Positions 16,501 to 25,235 of a DNA stretch of 64,000 nucleotides are shown here, in pieces. The DNA lies in NCBI GenBank assembly GCA_900542525.1, contig UQNZ01000005.1, forward strand, positions 62,001 to 126,000, in the 5' to 3' direction. Source of the stretch: an uncultured Eggerthella sp. (GTDB lineage Bacteria > Actinomycetota > Coriobacteriia > Coriobacteriales > Eggerthellaceae). The position numbers were made by a program, and so were the translations under genes. The notes below the pieces were generated by a model. That model ran no database searches. It was given only the letters and a program-made list of their open reading frames with translations, and was not told the DNA's origin. Position 1 is the first letter of the stretch. The number at the start of each line of letters is the position of its first letter.

Positions 16501-17138
16501 CGCTCAAGCGTCGTATCAAGAACTTGGGCACGGTGAACCCTGATGCAGCCCGTGAATACGAGCAGGTCAACGAACGCCATAACTATCTGCTCTCACAGCT
16601 TGCTGACATGCAGGCAGCACGCACGGCGCTCAGTCGCATCGTTGCGCTCATCGACGAGCGTATGAAAGACGATTTCGTGAAGACCTTCGAACAGGTGAAC
16701 GCGAATTTCTCCGAGATCTTCTCGACCTTGTTCCCCGGAGGTCATGCGCATCTTTCGCTGGTTGACCCGGATGATCTCGAGAACACGGGCGTGGATGTGA
16801 ACGCCCAGCCCGTTGGTAAGACGGTGAAGAAGATGTCGCTTCTTTCTGGTGGCGAGAAATCCATGACGGCAATGGCGTTGCTCTTCGCGGTGTACCGCAT
16901 TCGTCAAACACCGTTCTATATTCTCGATGAGATCGAAGCGGCGCTCGACGATTCTAACTTGCGCCGTCTTATGAACTACCTTGCCACGGTGCGCGACTAC
17001 GCGCAGTTCATCATGATCACTCACCAGCGTCGTACGATGGAAGCTGCCGATATCCTCTATGGCGTTTCCATGCAGGCTGATGGCGTTACGAAAGTCTTAA
17101 GTCAGCGCATCGATCAGGCGCGCGCAAAGGAGGAATAG
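13581..17138 (+). CDS. smc: Chromosome segregation protein SMC
   Basis: ATPase core of bacterial condensin. The 1185 residues comprise the N-terminal head with Walker A GPNGSGKSN (31-39), a coiled coil from about 165 to 500, a hinge around 510-650 (GDHQLAPWRALTHELSVPSELDMI ... GAVYLYDSKDEL), a return coiled coil to about 1010, and the C-terminal head with signature LSGGEKSMTAMALL near 1087 and Walker B FYILDEIEAALDD near 1112. The GTG start is 10 bases after rnc behind AAGGGGCG. It ends 2 bases before ftsY, so rnc-smc-ftsY-ffh form one operon. Confidence 0.97.
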   Translation: MYLKSLNLKGFKSFADRTVMRFEPGLAAIVGPNGSGKSNISDAVLWVLGERNAKSLRGQSMEDVIFSGSSARKPVGVAEVELVLDNSDGTLPVDFSEVSIGRRMYRNGESEYLINGSLVRRMDVLDILHDSGLGSGTNSIISQGNLDSILSSRPEDRRELIEEAAGILKHKERRKKSERKLAQMDAHLDRVNDITAEVERQLKPLERKAKKAITFKQLDAEYQKYRLELAVDDLRILQKRWNEILEAEETNQKKSNEALVVLTEAEKANDELQSQLQTSGENESALGNDYRRVRSVAESINSQCIVLRERRKSYEKELAMGVRSFENEKIQAKRAAQDLESLTTQFQEVEKSYNDAVSDHDRIEENYNKQVDQRNELRKQIDAILAEQNALTYRSETIQSTLDSLKEELHDAQVSSQVADAQVADSQARLTALEQKCAQLQLQLDNLDGALLEAETAETHAREALNTALRDRELTRGEMDEVREELTSIGAQRKALEELERANEATNPILSWVMSGDHQLAPWRALTHELSVPSELDMIVEALLGSNMHGLFVQDRESVRTFIDALEQSGETGDVVLLPEKDIFQLASSDDFATSERDHRLLDQIEVSSTYEKGFEALLGAVYLYDSKDELFTIWKRAPHGVTLVSRDGCIVDTNGRARYFRKSEEDKANSALLRRRNLVELRSREAEYSERFAKVRATYDQLENSLKELQIASLQATEKTANVRGDRDSTARDLTSETQTLEALKASHKNLIEEQQRYRAYLEEAQPDSDKLKEELAEVQAKLQESKKQVEDMRSVLTPIQNKVVSISEELQNARLERAKLQEAYAYNERMVASRKQEIHNIEVRSRTAEKRFGLIKGASARVEPLLSTLELLNESIQKHVSRIELKTRETQESSQELHKRIAESTQKVRELRIALDQQNAACSEIRIEKGQLEIKVEAAVQAIITECHTPLETALELPELENRAESEREAETLKRRIKNLGTVNPDAAREYEQVNERHNYLLSQLADMQAARTALSRIVALIDERMKDDFVKTFEQVNANFSEIFSTLFPGGHAHLSLVDPDDLENTGVDVNAQPVGKTVKKMSLLSGGEKSMTAMALLFAVYRIRQTPFYILDEIEAALDDSNLRRLMNYLATVRDYAQFIMITHQRRTMEAADILYGVSMQADGVTKVLSQRIDQARAKEE

Positions 17139-17139
17139 C

Positions 17140-18057
17140 ATGGGCTTTTTCGACCGAATCTCAAACGGGCTTCATCGTAGCCGCGATAAGTTCAAGGAGC
17201 AGATGAACATTCTGCTTGACCGTGGCCCCGATGTCGATGAAGAATTTTGGGAGACCTTGGAAGAGACGCTCATCTTGAGCGATTTCGGTGCTGCGGCCGC
17301 CGATACGATCGTTGAGGAGCTGCGTGACGAAGCAACGCGCAAGGCGCTTCCCGATGCCTATGCGGTGCTCGATCTCTTAGCGGAGAAGATCGCCGATCAA
17401 TTCATAGAGACTGATGGCTCGATCTTCGATGAAGAAGCGGTGGTGCTCTTCGTTGGCGTGAATGGCTCAGGTAAGACCACTACGGTAGGCAAGATAGCTG
17501 CTGAGGCTCATAGCAACGATCGCAAGGTGTTGCTCGGCAGCGCTGATACATTCAGAGCGGCAGCCATAGAACAACTCGAAGAATGGGCGCGCAGAGCCGA
17601 TGTTGAGATCGTTTCGCGTGAGCGAGGGAGCGATCCAGCAAGCGTGTGCTATGAAACGCTCGAACGTTCAGAGCAAACGGGTGCAGATCTGGTGCTTATC
17701 GATACGGCAGGGCGCTTGCATACCTCAGACGATCTCATGCGCGAGCTTACCAAAGTGGTCGAGGTAGTGCGTCGCCGCTCGGAGCTGCCGGTCTATACGA
17801 TGCTCGTAATCGATGCCACCACGGGGCAAAACGGCCTTCAGCAGGCTCGTGAGTTCAACAAAGCGCTCGACCTCGATGGTATTATCGTCACTAAGCTCGA
17901 TGGCACCGCAAAAGGTGGCATCTCGGTGGCGATCGCTCATGAATTGGAATTGCCGCTCTACAAGATAGGCGTAGGGGAAGGTATCGAAGATCTGCAGAAT
18001 TTCGATGCGCTCGATTTTGCGAACGCTCTGATTGGAGAATTGCGCGATGCTGGATAA
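17140..18057 (+). CDS. ftsY: Signal recognition particle receptor FtsY
   Basis: GTPase that docks SRP-ribosome complexes at the membrane. At 305 residues this is a minimal form: the NG domain follows a short amphipathic N-terminus (MGFFDRISNGLHRSRDKFKE) and the acidic A domain of E. coli FtsY is missing. GTPase motifs are GVNGSGKTTTVGK (about 106-118), DTAGRLHT (about 187-194) and TKLDGTAKGG (about 250-259). It overlaps ffh by 11 bases. Confidence 0.97.
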   Translation: MGFFDRISNGLHRSRDKFKEQMNILLDRGPDVDEEFWETLEETLILSDFGAAAADTIVEELRDEATRKALPDAYAVLDLLAEKIADQFIETDGSIFDEEAVVLFVGVNGSGKTTTVGKIAAEAHSNDRKVLLGSADTFRAAAIEQLEEWARRADVEIVSRERGSDPASVCYETLERSEQTGADLVLIDTAGRLHTSDDLMRELTKVVEVVRRRSELPVYTMLVIDATTGQNGLQQAREFNKALDLDGIIVTKLDGTAKGGISVAIAHELELPLYKIGVGEGIEDLQNFDALDFANALIGELRDAG

Positions 18058-19459
18058 TCTTTCTGACAAACTACAATCCATCTTCTCGGGCCTCCGCTCG
18101 AAGGGAAAGCTCAACGAAGACGACATCAACTCCGCCATGAAGGAGATACGCATGGCGCTTCTGGAGGCAGATGTCAACTTCAAGGTGGTCAAATCCTTCA
18201 TCAAGAACACGAAGGACCGCTGTCTTGATGCTGAAGTGCTCGATTCGCTCACGCCAGCACAGAATGTCATCAAGGTGGTGCTCGACGAATTGACGAAGCT
18301 CCTTGGTGAATCTGATTCACAGCTCGTGCTCTCTTCGCGCATTCCGAATGTGATCATGCTCGTTGGTCTTCAGGGTTCGGGTAAGACCACAGCTGCCGCG
18401 AAGCTGGCGTATCTCTTGAAGAAACAAAACCACAACCCTTTGCTCGTTGCTTGCGACGTATATCGTCCCGCAGCTGCCGATCAGCTTCAAACGCTGGGTG
18501 ATGAGATCGGGGTGCGTGTCTATCGCGGCGATGGCAAAGATCCGGTCAAGATCGCTCAAGAAGGCGTGCGCGATGCGGTCGATTCGCTGCGCGATGTGGT
18601 CATCGTCGATACCGCGGGTCGCTTGCACATCGATGAGGAGATGATGGCTGAAGCCGCTGCTATTCGCGATGCGGTCGAGCCTGACCAGATCCTCATGGTG
18701 GTCGATGCGATGACCGGCCAAGACGTGGTGAACGTTGCTTCTGCCTTCGCTGAACAAGTCGACTTCGACGGTGTGATCATGTCGAAGATGGATGGCGATG
18801 CGCGTGGTGGTGGTGCGCTTTCGATCAAACAGGTCACGGGCAAGCCTATCAAGTTCATCTCGATGGGCGAAAAGCCCGATTCGCTCGAGGAGTTCCATCC
18901 CGATCGCATGGCTAAGCGCATCCTTGGCATGGGTGATGTGATCAGTCTCATCGAAACTGCTTCCCAGATTCGCGCCGAAGAGATCGAGCAAGAAGAAGCC
19001 GAACGCATGATGCGAGCGGATCTGAACTTGAACGACTTCCTTACCATCAACAAACAAGTGCGCAAGATCGGCGGTATTCAGAAGCTCGTAAGTGCGCTTC
19101 CCGGTGGCGATAAGGCGCTCAAAGATGGACAGGTCAATGAAAACGCGCTCGATGAGATGGAGGTCATCATCAATTCGATGACCAAAGAAGAACGTGAAAA
19201 GCCGAGCGTGCTCAACGGCTCGCGTCGCGCACGCGTTGCATCTGGTGCGGGTGTTTCGGTCACACAGGTGAACCAGATGATGAAGAAGTACAACGAGACC
19301 CGCAAGATGATGAAGCAGATGATGGCTCAACAAGAACAGATGATGGGCACACGCAAAGGCAAGAAGGGAAAGAAGAAGCGTCGGCGCTCGCTTCCTGGTA
19401 TGGGCGGTTTAGGCATGGGTGACTTTAAACGGCTTCAGGATATGATTCAAGACCAGTAA
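18047..19459 (+). CDS. ffh: Signal recognition particle protein Ffh (SRP54)
   Basis: Binds signal sequences and 4.5S RNA. 470 residues: an N domain, a G domain with GLQGSGKTTAAAK (about 106-118), DTAGRLHIDEEM and SKMDGDARGG, and a methionine-rich M domain from about 300 (MMKKYNETRKMMKQMMAQQEQMMG) ending in a basic and Gly-rich tail. The ATG at 18047 lies inside the end of ftsY and has GGAG 9 bases upstream. The ylxM regulator that often precedes ffh in Firmicutes is absent. Confidence 0.97.
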   Translation: MLDNLSDKLQSIFSGLRSKGKLNEDDINSAMKEIRMALLEADVNFKVVKSFIKNTKDRCLDAEVLDSLTPAQNVIKVVLDELTKLLGESDSQLVLSSRIPNVIMLVGLQGSGKTTAAAKLAYLLKKQNHNPLLVACDVYRPAAADQLQTLGDEIGVRVYRGDGKDPVKIAQEGVRDAVDSLRDVVIVDTAGRLHIDEEMMAEAAAIRDAVEPDQILMVVDAMTGQDVVNVASAFAEQVDFDGVIMSKMDGDARGGGALSIKQVTGKPIKFISMGEKPDSLEEFHPDRMAKRILGMGDVISLIETASQIRAEEIEQEEAERMMRADLNLNDFLTINKQVRKIGGIQKLVSALPGGDKALKDGQVNENALDEMEVIINSMTKEEREKPSVLNGSRRARVASGAGVSVTQVNQMMKKYNETRKMMKQMMAQQEQMMGTRKGKKGKKKRRRSLPGMGGLGMGDFKRLQDMIQDQ

Positions 19460-19492
19460 ACCTTCCGCTTATGCTCGTTTTCGTTTCAGTTC

Positions 19493-19521
19493 TTGCAAAA
19501 GCGCACCCCTCACCTTATTAT
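19493..19521 (+). promoter_or_regulatory. Promoter of the rpsP operon
   Basis: TTGCAA, a 17-base spacer and TATTAT in the 130-base gap between ffh and rpsP; 4/6 and 5/6 matches. The likely driver of rpsP-khpA-rimM-trmD. Confidence 0.55.
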
Positions 19522-19589
19522 TGGTAATTGCTGTTTTCTAAAGGTTACGCGAAAGCGCGTAGTAAGAATATACAAAGGAGTTCAACTTC

Positions 19590-19835
19590 ATGGCAGTTAA
19601 GATTCGTCTCGCACGTCATGGCGCTCACAAAGCACCGTATTACCGTATCGTTGTCGCAGATTCTCGTGCACGTCGCGATGGTCGTTATATCGAGCAGGTC
19701 GGTACGTACAATCCGCTTACCGAGCGCAAGAAGGTCACCATGGATCTCGAGAAGATCGATACCTGGATCGCTCAGGGTGCAAAGCCCACCGAGACTGTTG
19801 CTCGTCTCATCGATGCTCAGCGTCAGAATGGCTAG
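19590..19835 (+). CDS. rpsP: 30S ribosomal protein S16
   Basis: The 81-residue S16 has the family N-terminus MAVKIRLARHGAHKAPYYRIVVADSRARRDGR and the YNPLTERKK block. An AAAGGAG Shine-Dalgarno lies upstream. It heads the rpsP-khpA-rimM-trmD run. Confidence 0.98.
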   Translation: MAVKIRLARHGAHKAPYYRIVVADSRARRDGRYIEQVGTYNPLTERKKVTMDLEKIDTWIAQGAKPTETVARLIDAQRQNG

Positions 19836-19837
19836 TC

Positions 19838-20092
19838 ATGGCCGATCCTAATACCGATATTTCCGGTCTTGTCGAGCTGCTCGTTGCACCGCTCGTTGAA
19901 TTTCCTGATGAAGTAGAGGTTACTTCCACGGAAACCGAAGATGGCTCTACGCTCATCGAGGTGAGCGTGAATCCAGAGGACGTTGGACGTGTGATCGGTC
20001 GCCAGGGGCGTATCATCAAGGCGATTCGTACGCTTAGTCGCGCAGCTGGTTCGCGTCACGATCTGCGCATCGAAGTTGAGCTTATCGACTAA
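19838..20092 (+). CDS. khpA: KH-domain RNA-binding protein KhpA
   Basis: An 84-residue single type II KH domain with the GxxG-type loop GRVIGRQGRIIKAIRTL. KhpA binds RNA, often with KhpB, and affects cell division and peptidoglycan synthesis in Gram-positives. It starts 2 bases after rpsP, and its stop overlaps the rimM start (TAATG). Confidence 0.93.
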   Translation: MADPNTDISGLVELLVAPLVEFPDEVEVTSTETEDGSTLIEVSVNPEDVGRVIGRQGRIIKAIRTLSRAAGSRHDLRIEVELID

Positions 20093-20607
20093 TGAGTGCG
20101 TGGGCGAGGGTTGCAAACCTCGGTAAAGCAAAGAATCTTAAGGGAGGACTTCTCGCGTATCCGTGCGAGGGTCTTCCTTTTTTATTGGAAGAAGGCATGG
20201 AAGTAGCATTCGTGCCACCAGTCCTGCGCGTTCCGCGTACTGGATTCATCACACGCATCCAGGAGCAGACAGGTGGCGCGTATCTCGTGTCCTTCGATTC
20301 GATCCTCTCGATCGATCAGGCAGAGCAACTTGTCGGTCATAGCGTGCTTGTTCGTAAGGCCGATCTTCCTGAAGACTACGATCGAACTTTGCTCGACCTT
20401 GTCGGATTCGATGTATTTTCCTACGATCAGGGACATATCGGCACCATCGTGAGTCTCGAGGAAAACCCAGCGCACCCGCTTTTGGTTGTTGAGCTTTCAG
20501 CGGGCGGCACGATTCACATTCCTCTGGTCGAAGAATTTCTGGTCGATCTGAATGAAGAAGAGCGTCGGATCGAGCTTGATCTACCTGCCGGGTTGGTCGA
20601 GCTCTAG
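20092..20607 (+). CDS. rimM: Ribosome maturation factor RimM
   Basis: Assists 30S assembly by binding S19. 171 residues: an N-terminal RimM barrel (ARVANLGKAKNLKGGLLAYP) and a C-terminal PRC barrel (LVGFDVFSYDQGHIGTIVSLEENPAHPLLVVEL...IHIPLVEEFLVDLNEEERRIELDLPAGLVEL). It overlaps khpA by one base and is followed by trmD. Confidence 0.92.
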   Translation: MSAWARVANLGKAKNLKGGLLAYPCEGLPFLLEEGMEVAFVPPVLRVPRTGFITRIQEQTGGAYLVSFDSILSIDQAEQLVGHSVLVRKADLPEDYDRTLLDLVGFDVFSYDQGHIGTIVSLEENPAHPLLVVELSAGGTIHIPLVEEFLVDLNEEERRIELDLPAGLVEL

Positions 20608-20664
20608 ACTAGCGCGTTCAAGCGCATCTTGGATCTTTCACGCAAAAGGAAGGAACGGTAGCTC

Positions 20665-21387
20665 ATGCTCATTGAAACGCTTTCGGTGTTTCCTCAGTGC
20701 TACGATTCGATCATGAATGAATCGATCATGAAGCGTGCGCAAGACAAGGGCATCCTTGAATTTCGCGCGCATGATCTCAGGGACTGGACGCATGATAAGC
20801 ATCGTACGACCGATGATGAACCCTATGGGGGTGGTCAGGGCCTTGTGATGAAGTGCGAGCCGATCTTCGAAGCATGCGATGAGCTCTTCGCTGCTGCTCC
20901 TACTAAGCCTTATACGATCTTTCTTTCTCCCACGGGCGAAACACTGAGCGATGCGCTCACGCTCGAACTGGCTGAAAAAGACCATCTCTTCTTCGTATGC
21001 GGGCATTATGAGGGCATCGATGAGCGCGCCTACACCCTAGCAGACAAGACGATCTCGATCGGCGATTATGTGCTCACGAGTGGCGAGCTTGCATCGATGG
21101 TGGTCATCGATGCGGTCGTGCGCAGACTTGATGGGGTGCTCGGTGATGAGGGCAGCTCAGTTGATGAGAGCTTCTATGATGGATTGCTCGAATACCCGCA
21201 GTACACGCGTCCTGCGCAGTTTCGTGGCATGAGCGTTCCAGATGTGCTGCTTTCGGGTCACCATACCAACATCGAACGCTGGCGCCACGAACAAAGCCTT
21301 CTGCGTACGGCATCGCTTCGTCCCGATCTGTTAGCAGAGGCTAATCTTACGTCAGAAGATCGTGCTTTTCTCGAGCGCCGCTCGTAA
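20665..21387 (+). CDS. trmD: tRNA (guanine-37-N1)-methyltransferase TrmD
   Basis: SPOUT-class enzyme that makes m1G37 and prevents frameshifting. The 240 residues include IETLSVFPQCYDS, RDWTHDKHRTTDDEPYGGGQGLVMK, and the trefoil-knot SAM site CGHYEGIDERA...SIGDYVLTSGELA. An AAGGAAGG site is upstream. In most bacteria rplS (L19) follows trmD; here the next gene is lepB. Confidence 0.97.
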   Translation: MLIETLSVFPQCYDSIMNESIMKRAQDKGILEFRAHDLRDWTHDKHRTTDDEPYGGGQGLVMKCEPIFEACDELFAAAPTKPYTIFLSPTGETLSDALTLELAEKDHLFFVCGHYEGIDERAYTLADKTISIGDYVLTSGELASMVVIDAVVRRLDGVLGDEGSSVDESFYDGLLEYPQYTRPAQFRGMSVPDVLLSGHHTNIERWRHEQSLLRTASLRPDLLAEANLTSEDRAFLERRS

Positions 21388-21528
21388 CTTTCGTTTGCTC
21401 CTTGGCGTTTGCCCATACCCAACTCATAAAAGATTGTTTAATATAAGGAAATGCGCGGTTGAGCGCGTGCAAAGTGCGCGAATGACCGCATAATCGAACG
21501 AACATCAATCTTATCGGGAAGGAGCGTC

Positions 21529-22101
21529 GTGGATTCAGGTCGTCACGCGAGCGATCATAGACCGAGCATCTTCAGAAGGTTCTTGAGCTTTCTTATCATG
21601 GTCGCGGTCGTGGTCGTGGGGGCATGGTTGTTGCGCTCTTTCGTTATCGAACCATTCCAGATTCCTTCCGCTTCGATGGAAGACACCATCAAAACAGGCG
21701 ATATGGTCTTCGCTGAAAAGGTCTCTTATCGTTTCTCCGATCCTGAACAGGGCGATATCGTGGTCTTTTCCGATCCACAGGTGCCCTCGCGCACGCTTAT
21801 CAAACGCGTGATCGCCACTGAAGGTCAGACGGTCGATCTGCGCGATGGCAAGGTGTATGTCGATGGCGTTGCGCTCGACGAACCCTATGCTGATGGTCTT
21901 CCTAGCTACCCTCTCAACACGGTAGGCACGATCAATATCAGCTATCCCTACACTATCCCGAAAGGCGATGTGTGGGTTATGGGCGACAATCGCACCAATT
22001 CCTCTGATTCACGCTATTTCGGTCCGATCGACAAGGACACGGTCTTTGGTAAGGCGTTTGCCATCTATTGGCCTGTCGAGAGTCTTGCTTGGATCGGATA
22101 G
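21529..22101 (+). CDS. lepB: Signal peptidase I
   Basis: Membrane serine protease that removes signal peptides on the outer face of the membrane. 190 residues with one N-terminal membrane segment (about 18-38, FLSFLIMVAVVVVGAWLLRSFVI). The catalytic Ser49 is in IPSASMEDT and the catalytic Lys92 in RTLIKRVIATEG. The C-terminal box is GDNRTNSSDSRYFGPI. The GTG start follows GGAAGGAG. It stands alone between trmD and glyQ. Confidence 0.95.
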   Translation: MDSGRHASDHRPSIFRRFLSFLIMVAVVVVGAWLLRSFVIEPFQIPSASMEDTIKTGDMVFAEKVSYRFSDPEQGDIVVFSDPQVPSRTLIKRVIATEGQTVDLRDGKVYVDGVALDEPYADGLPSYPLNTVGTINISYPYTIPKGDVWVMGDNRTNSSDSRYFGPIDKDTVFGKAFAIYWPVESLAWIG

Positions 22102-22185
22102 CGCCACGGCAAGTTCGTGCTGACTCAATGAACAAGGTCGCGTACTCTGAGATGCGGCCAGTGAACTATGACCATAAGGAGCTAC

Positions 22186-23115
22186 ATGACTACGAACGTC
22201 ATATCATCTGAGCAAGGAAATGAGCCGCTCAGTTTTCAGGAGATCATCCTTCGCCTTCAGCAGTATTGGGCGGATCAAGGTTGCGTGGTGTTGCAGCCCT
22301 ACGATAACGAGGTAGGTGCAGGAACCTTCCATACTGCCACTACGCTCAGAAGCCTTGGCCCAAACGCATGGCGTGCGGCGTATGTTCAGCCTTGTCGTCG
22401 TCCGACCGATGGACGCTATGGTGAAAACCCCAACCGCATGCAGCATTATTACCAATTCCAAGTGCTTTTGAAGCCTTCGCCCGACAACGTGCAAGAACTC
22501 TATCTCGATTCATTGCGCACGATCGGTATCGAGGTCGAGAAGCATGATATCCGTTTCGTCGAAGACGACTGGGAGAGTCCGACGCTCGGCGCATGGGGCT
22601 TGGGATGGGAAGTCTGGCTCAATGGCATGGAAGTGACGCAGTTCACCTACTTCCAGCAGGTGGGTGGTTTCGAATGTGATCCTGTTCCTGCGGAGATCAC
22701 CTACGGTCTCGAGCGTTTGGCTATGTACATTCAGGGTGTCGACTCGGTCTACGATCTGGTATGGTCTCGCGCGGCGGATGGATCGGTCTTCACCTATGGC
22801 GATGTCTTCTTGGAGAATGAACGTGAATTCTCTGCCTATAACTTCGAAGTGGCCGACACCGATCTGCTCTTCGGTGAATTCGATCGCTACGAAAAGGAAT
22901 GCTTGCGCACGCTCGAAGCAGGCTTGCCGCTTCCCGCTTACGATTACGTGTTGAAGTGCTCGCACGCATTCAATTTGCTCGATGCGCGCGGCGTGATCAG
23001 TGCCACTGAGCGCATGGGCTATATCCTGCGAGTTCGCACGATCGCTAAAGCTTGCTGTAAAGCTTATCTGGAAAAGGTCGTCGGCCAATGTGTCGAGGAC
23101 GAGGAAGGGGAATAA
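22186..23115 (+). CDS. glyQ: Glycyl-tRNA synthetase alpha subunit
   Basis: Catalytic alpha subunit of the alpha2-beta2 bacterial GlyRS. 309 residues with LSFQEIILRLQQYWADQGCVVLQPYDNEVGAGTFHTATTLR and the class II motif around RPTDGRYGENPNRMQHYYQFQVLLKPSP. The ATG at 22186 follows ATAAGGAG by 4 bases and is preferred over the ATG at 22168. glyS starts 4 bases downstream. Most Actinomycetota such as Mycobacterium use the single-chain GlyRS instead. Confidence 0.97.
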   Translation: MTTNVISSEQGNEPLSFQEIILRLQQYWADQGCVVLQPYDNEVGAGTFHTATTLRSLGPNAWRAAYVQPCRRPTDGRYGENPNRMQHYYQFQVLLKPSPDNVQELYLDSLRTIGIEVEKHDIRFVEDDWESPTLGAWGLGWEVWLNGMEVTQFTYFQQVGGFECDPVPAEITYGLERLAMYIQGVDSVYDLVWSRAADGSVFTYGDVFLENEREFSAYNFEVADTDLLFGEFDRYEKECLRTLEAGLPLPAYDYVLKCSHAFNLLDARGVISATERMGYILRVRTIAKACCKAYLEKVVGQCVEDEEGE

Positions 23116-23119
23116 TCTC

Positions 23120-25204
23120 ATGGCTCAAACTCGTACGCTCGCCTTCGAGATCGGCGTTGAAGAGATCCCCGCATTCGACCTGGTTGATGCTGTCAAGCAG
23201 CTTGAGCGGAAAGTTCCCACACTTTTAGATGATGCGCGCATTCCACATGGCGCGATCGAAGTTTACGATTCTCCGCGCCGCCTTATCGTGATGGTGCGCG
23301 ATGTTGCCGTTGAGACGGTTGCAGAAACTGAGATTTTCAAAGGTCCTGCTGTACGCATCGCTTTCGATGAAGCGGGCTCGCCCACGAAGGCTGTCGAAGG
23401 TTTTGCGCGCGGCAAAGGTCTTACGGTGGACGATCTTTACCGCGAAGAACAAGGGGGCACCGAATACGTGTTCGCTAAGCGCGAAGTGCCGGCTGTCAAG
23501 GTCACAACGCTGTTGCCTGGGGTGCTCGATTCCATCATCCGTTGCATCTCGTGGCCGAAGTCGCAGCGCTGGGGTGCGCAGCATGAGCTTTTTTCGCGCC
23601 CCGTTCGTTGGATCGTTGCGCTCTTTGGCGATGAGGTCATCGAATTCGAATACGCAGGCCTTGCGGCGTCGTGTGAAACGATGGGGCATCGTTTCATGGC
23701 ACCTGGCCCCTTTACTGTCGCGGATGCGGATAAGCTGCTCGACGTAGTACACGGGGCGAAGGTCATCCCTTCTCATGCGCAGCGCGAAGCGCTCATTCGC
23801 GAACAGGTCAGCGCGATCGAGGCAGAAACCGGTCTTAAGGCAGAGCTTCCTCAAAAGACGCTTGTGGAGGTAGTGAACCTGGCTGAATATCCAACTGCTA
23901 TGGTAGGTGCTTTCGACGAAGAGTTCTTGGCTGTTCCTGAAGAGATCATCGTCGATGCAATGCTCATGCACCAGCGATATTTCCCGCTCTATGATGCGCA
24001 AGGTAAGCTCTCGAACAAATTTATCGTGGTCTCCAATGGCGATCCGTCCTTTACGGAAACCATCGTCGATGGCAATGAACGTGTGGTACGTGCACGCCTC
24101 TACGATGCAAAGTTCTTCTATGACGAAGACCTCAAGAAGCCGCTCGAAGCATATGTTCCTGCGCTTGATGAGGTTGTATTTCAAGAGAAACTCGGTACGG
24201 TGCTCGATAAGACCAATCGTATCGTATCTTTGGTCGACTATCTTGCTGCAAAAGCGAACCTTAATGAGACTGATCGTGCAGACGCCAAGCGCGCAGCGTA
24301 CCTCTGCAAGGCCGATCTCGTTACGAATGCGGTCGTTGAATTTACTTCAGTGCAGGGTATCATGGGCTCCTATTATGCGCAGACTGCAGGGGAGACTCCG
24401 CAAGTTGCGCGTGCGATCGCGCAGCATTATCAACCTAAGTTCGCAGGAGATGCGCTTGCCGATAGCGTGGTTGGTCAGCTTGTTGCGTTTGCCGACAAGC
24501 TCGATACGATCTGCGGCCTGTTCGCAATCGATCAAGGACCAAGTGGCTCTTCTGATCCGTTCGCGATCCGTCGTAGTGCGATCGGTGTCGTGAACATGCT
24601 CAACGCAGGCCTTCCTGTCGAGCTTATCGGCGCGATCGCGTGTGCGCTCGATAACTACACCAACATCTCGTTCGACAAAGCAGTGGTTCAAACGCAGATC
24701 GAGGATTTCTTCATCACCCGTGCGCGCGTGATGTGTCAAGACGCTGGTCAGAGCCCCGATGTCATCGAAGCCGTACTTGCAGGCGGCGTGCGTGAGCCAG
24801 CCGAGTTCACCAAGCGTGTCTCAGTGCTCGAGCGTTTCAGGGCAGAACATGTCGAAGAGATGCAGGATCTCTCAACCGCATTTGCGCGTGCGAACAACCT
24901 GCGCAACGAAGAAGCAGGCACCGATCTTGATGAAGCAGCACTCGGTGAAGTCGAGATCGCCCTTCGCGATGCGACCGACACCGCAAGCACGAAGGTCGCA
25001 GAAGCGCTTGCTGTACAAGATTATGAAGGTGCGCTCCGTGCCCTTGCGGCCCTGCGCGTTCCGATCGACACGTTCTTCGACGAGGTCATGATCATGGACG
25101 AAGATCCTATCAAGCGCGCAAATCGACTTGCGCTTTTGAATCGCTTCGTTAGTGTGTTCTCTTCGGTTGCGGATTTCTCTCATCTAGTAAAGCAGGACCG
25201 CTAA
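23120..25204 (+). CDS. glyS: Glycyl-tRNA synthetase beta subunit
   Basis: A 694-residue beta subunit that binds tRNA-Gly and completes the alpha2-beta2 enzyme. The N-terminus TLAFEIGVEEIPAFDL, the HD-like centre (LLAKANLNETDRADAKRAAYLCKADLVTNAVVEFTSVQGIMGSYYAQ), and the C-terminal anticodon-binding region (EALAVQDYEGALRALAALRVPIDTFFDEVMI) are all present. It is translated 4 bases after glyQ. Confidence 0.97.
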   Translation: MAQTRTLAFEIGVEEIPAFDLVDAVKQLERKVPTLLDDARIPHGAIEVYDSPRRLIVMVRDVAVETVAETEIFKGPAVRIAFDEAGSPTKAVEGFARGKGLTVDDLYREEQGGTEYVFAKREVPAVKVTTLLPGVLDSIIRCISWPKSQRWGAQHELFSRPVRWIVALFGDEVIEFEYAGLAASCETMGHRFMAPGPFTVADADKLLDVVHGAKVIPSHAQREALIREQVSAIEAETGLKAELPQKTLVEVVNLAEYPTAMVGAFDEEFLAVPEEIIVDAMLMHQRYFPLYDAQGKLSNKFIVVSNGDPSFTETIVDGNERVVRARLYDAKFFYDEDLKKPLEAYVPALDEVVFQEKLGTVLDKTNRIVSLVDYLAAKANLNETDRADAKRAAYLCKADLVTNAVVEFTSVQGIMGSYYAQTAGETPQVARAIAQHYQPKFAGDALADSVVGQLVAFADKLDTICGLFAIDQGPSGSSDPFAIRRSAIGVVNMLNAGLPVELIGAIACALDNYTNISFDKAVVQTQIEDFFITRARVMCQDAGQSPDVIEAVLAGGVREPAEFTKRVSVLERFRAEHVEEMQDLSTAFARANNLRNEEAGTDLDEAALGEVEIALRDATDTASTKVAEALAVQDYEGALRALAALRVPIDTFFDEVMIMDEDPIKRANRLALLNRFVSVFSSVADFSHLVKQDR

Positions 25205-25235
25205 ACCGATCCCAAATATACGTATCGTTTATGTA

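Noticed and set aside
18317..19333. 338-codon open frame antisense to ffh, rich in His/Leu
   Set aside because: Composition is the complement of ffh codons; no start signal or homology.
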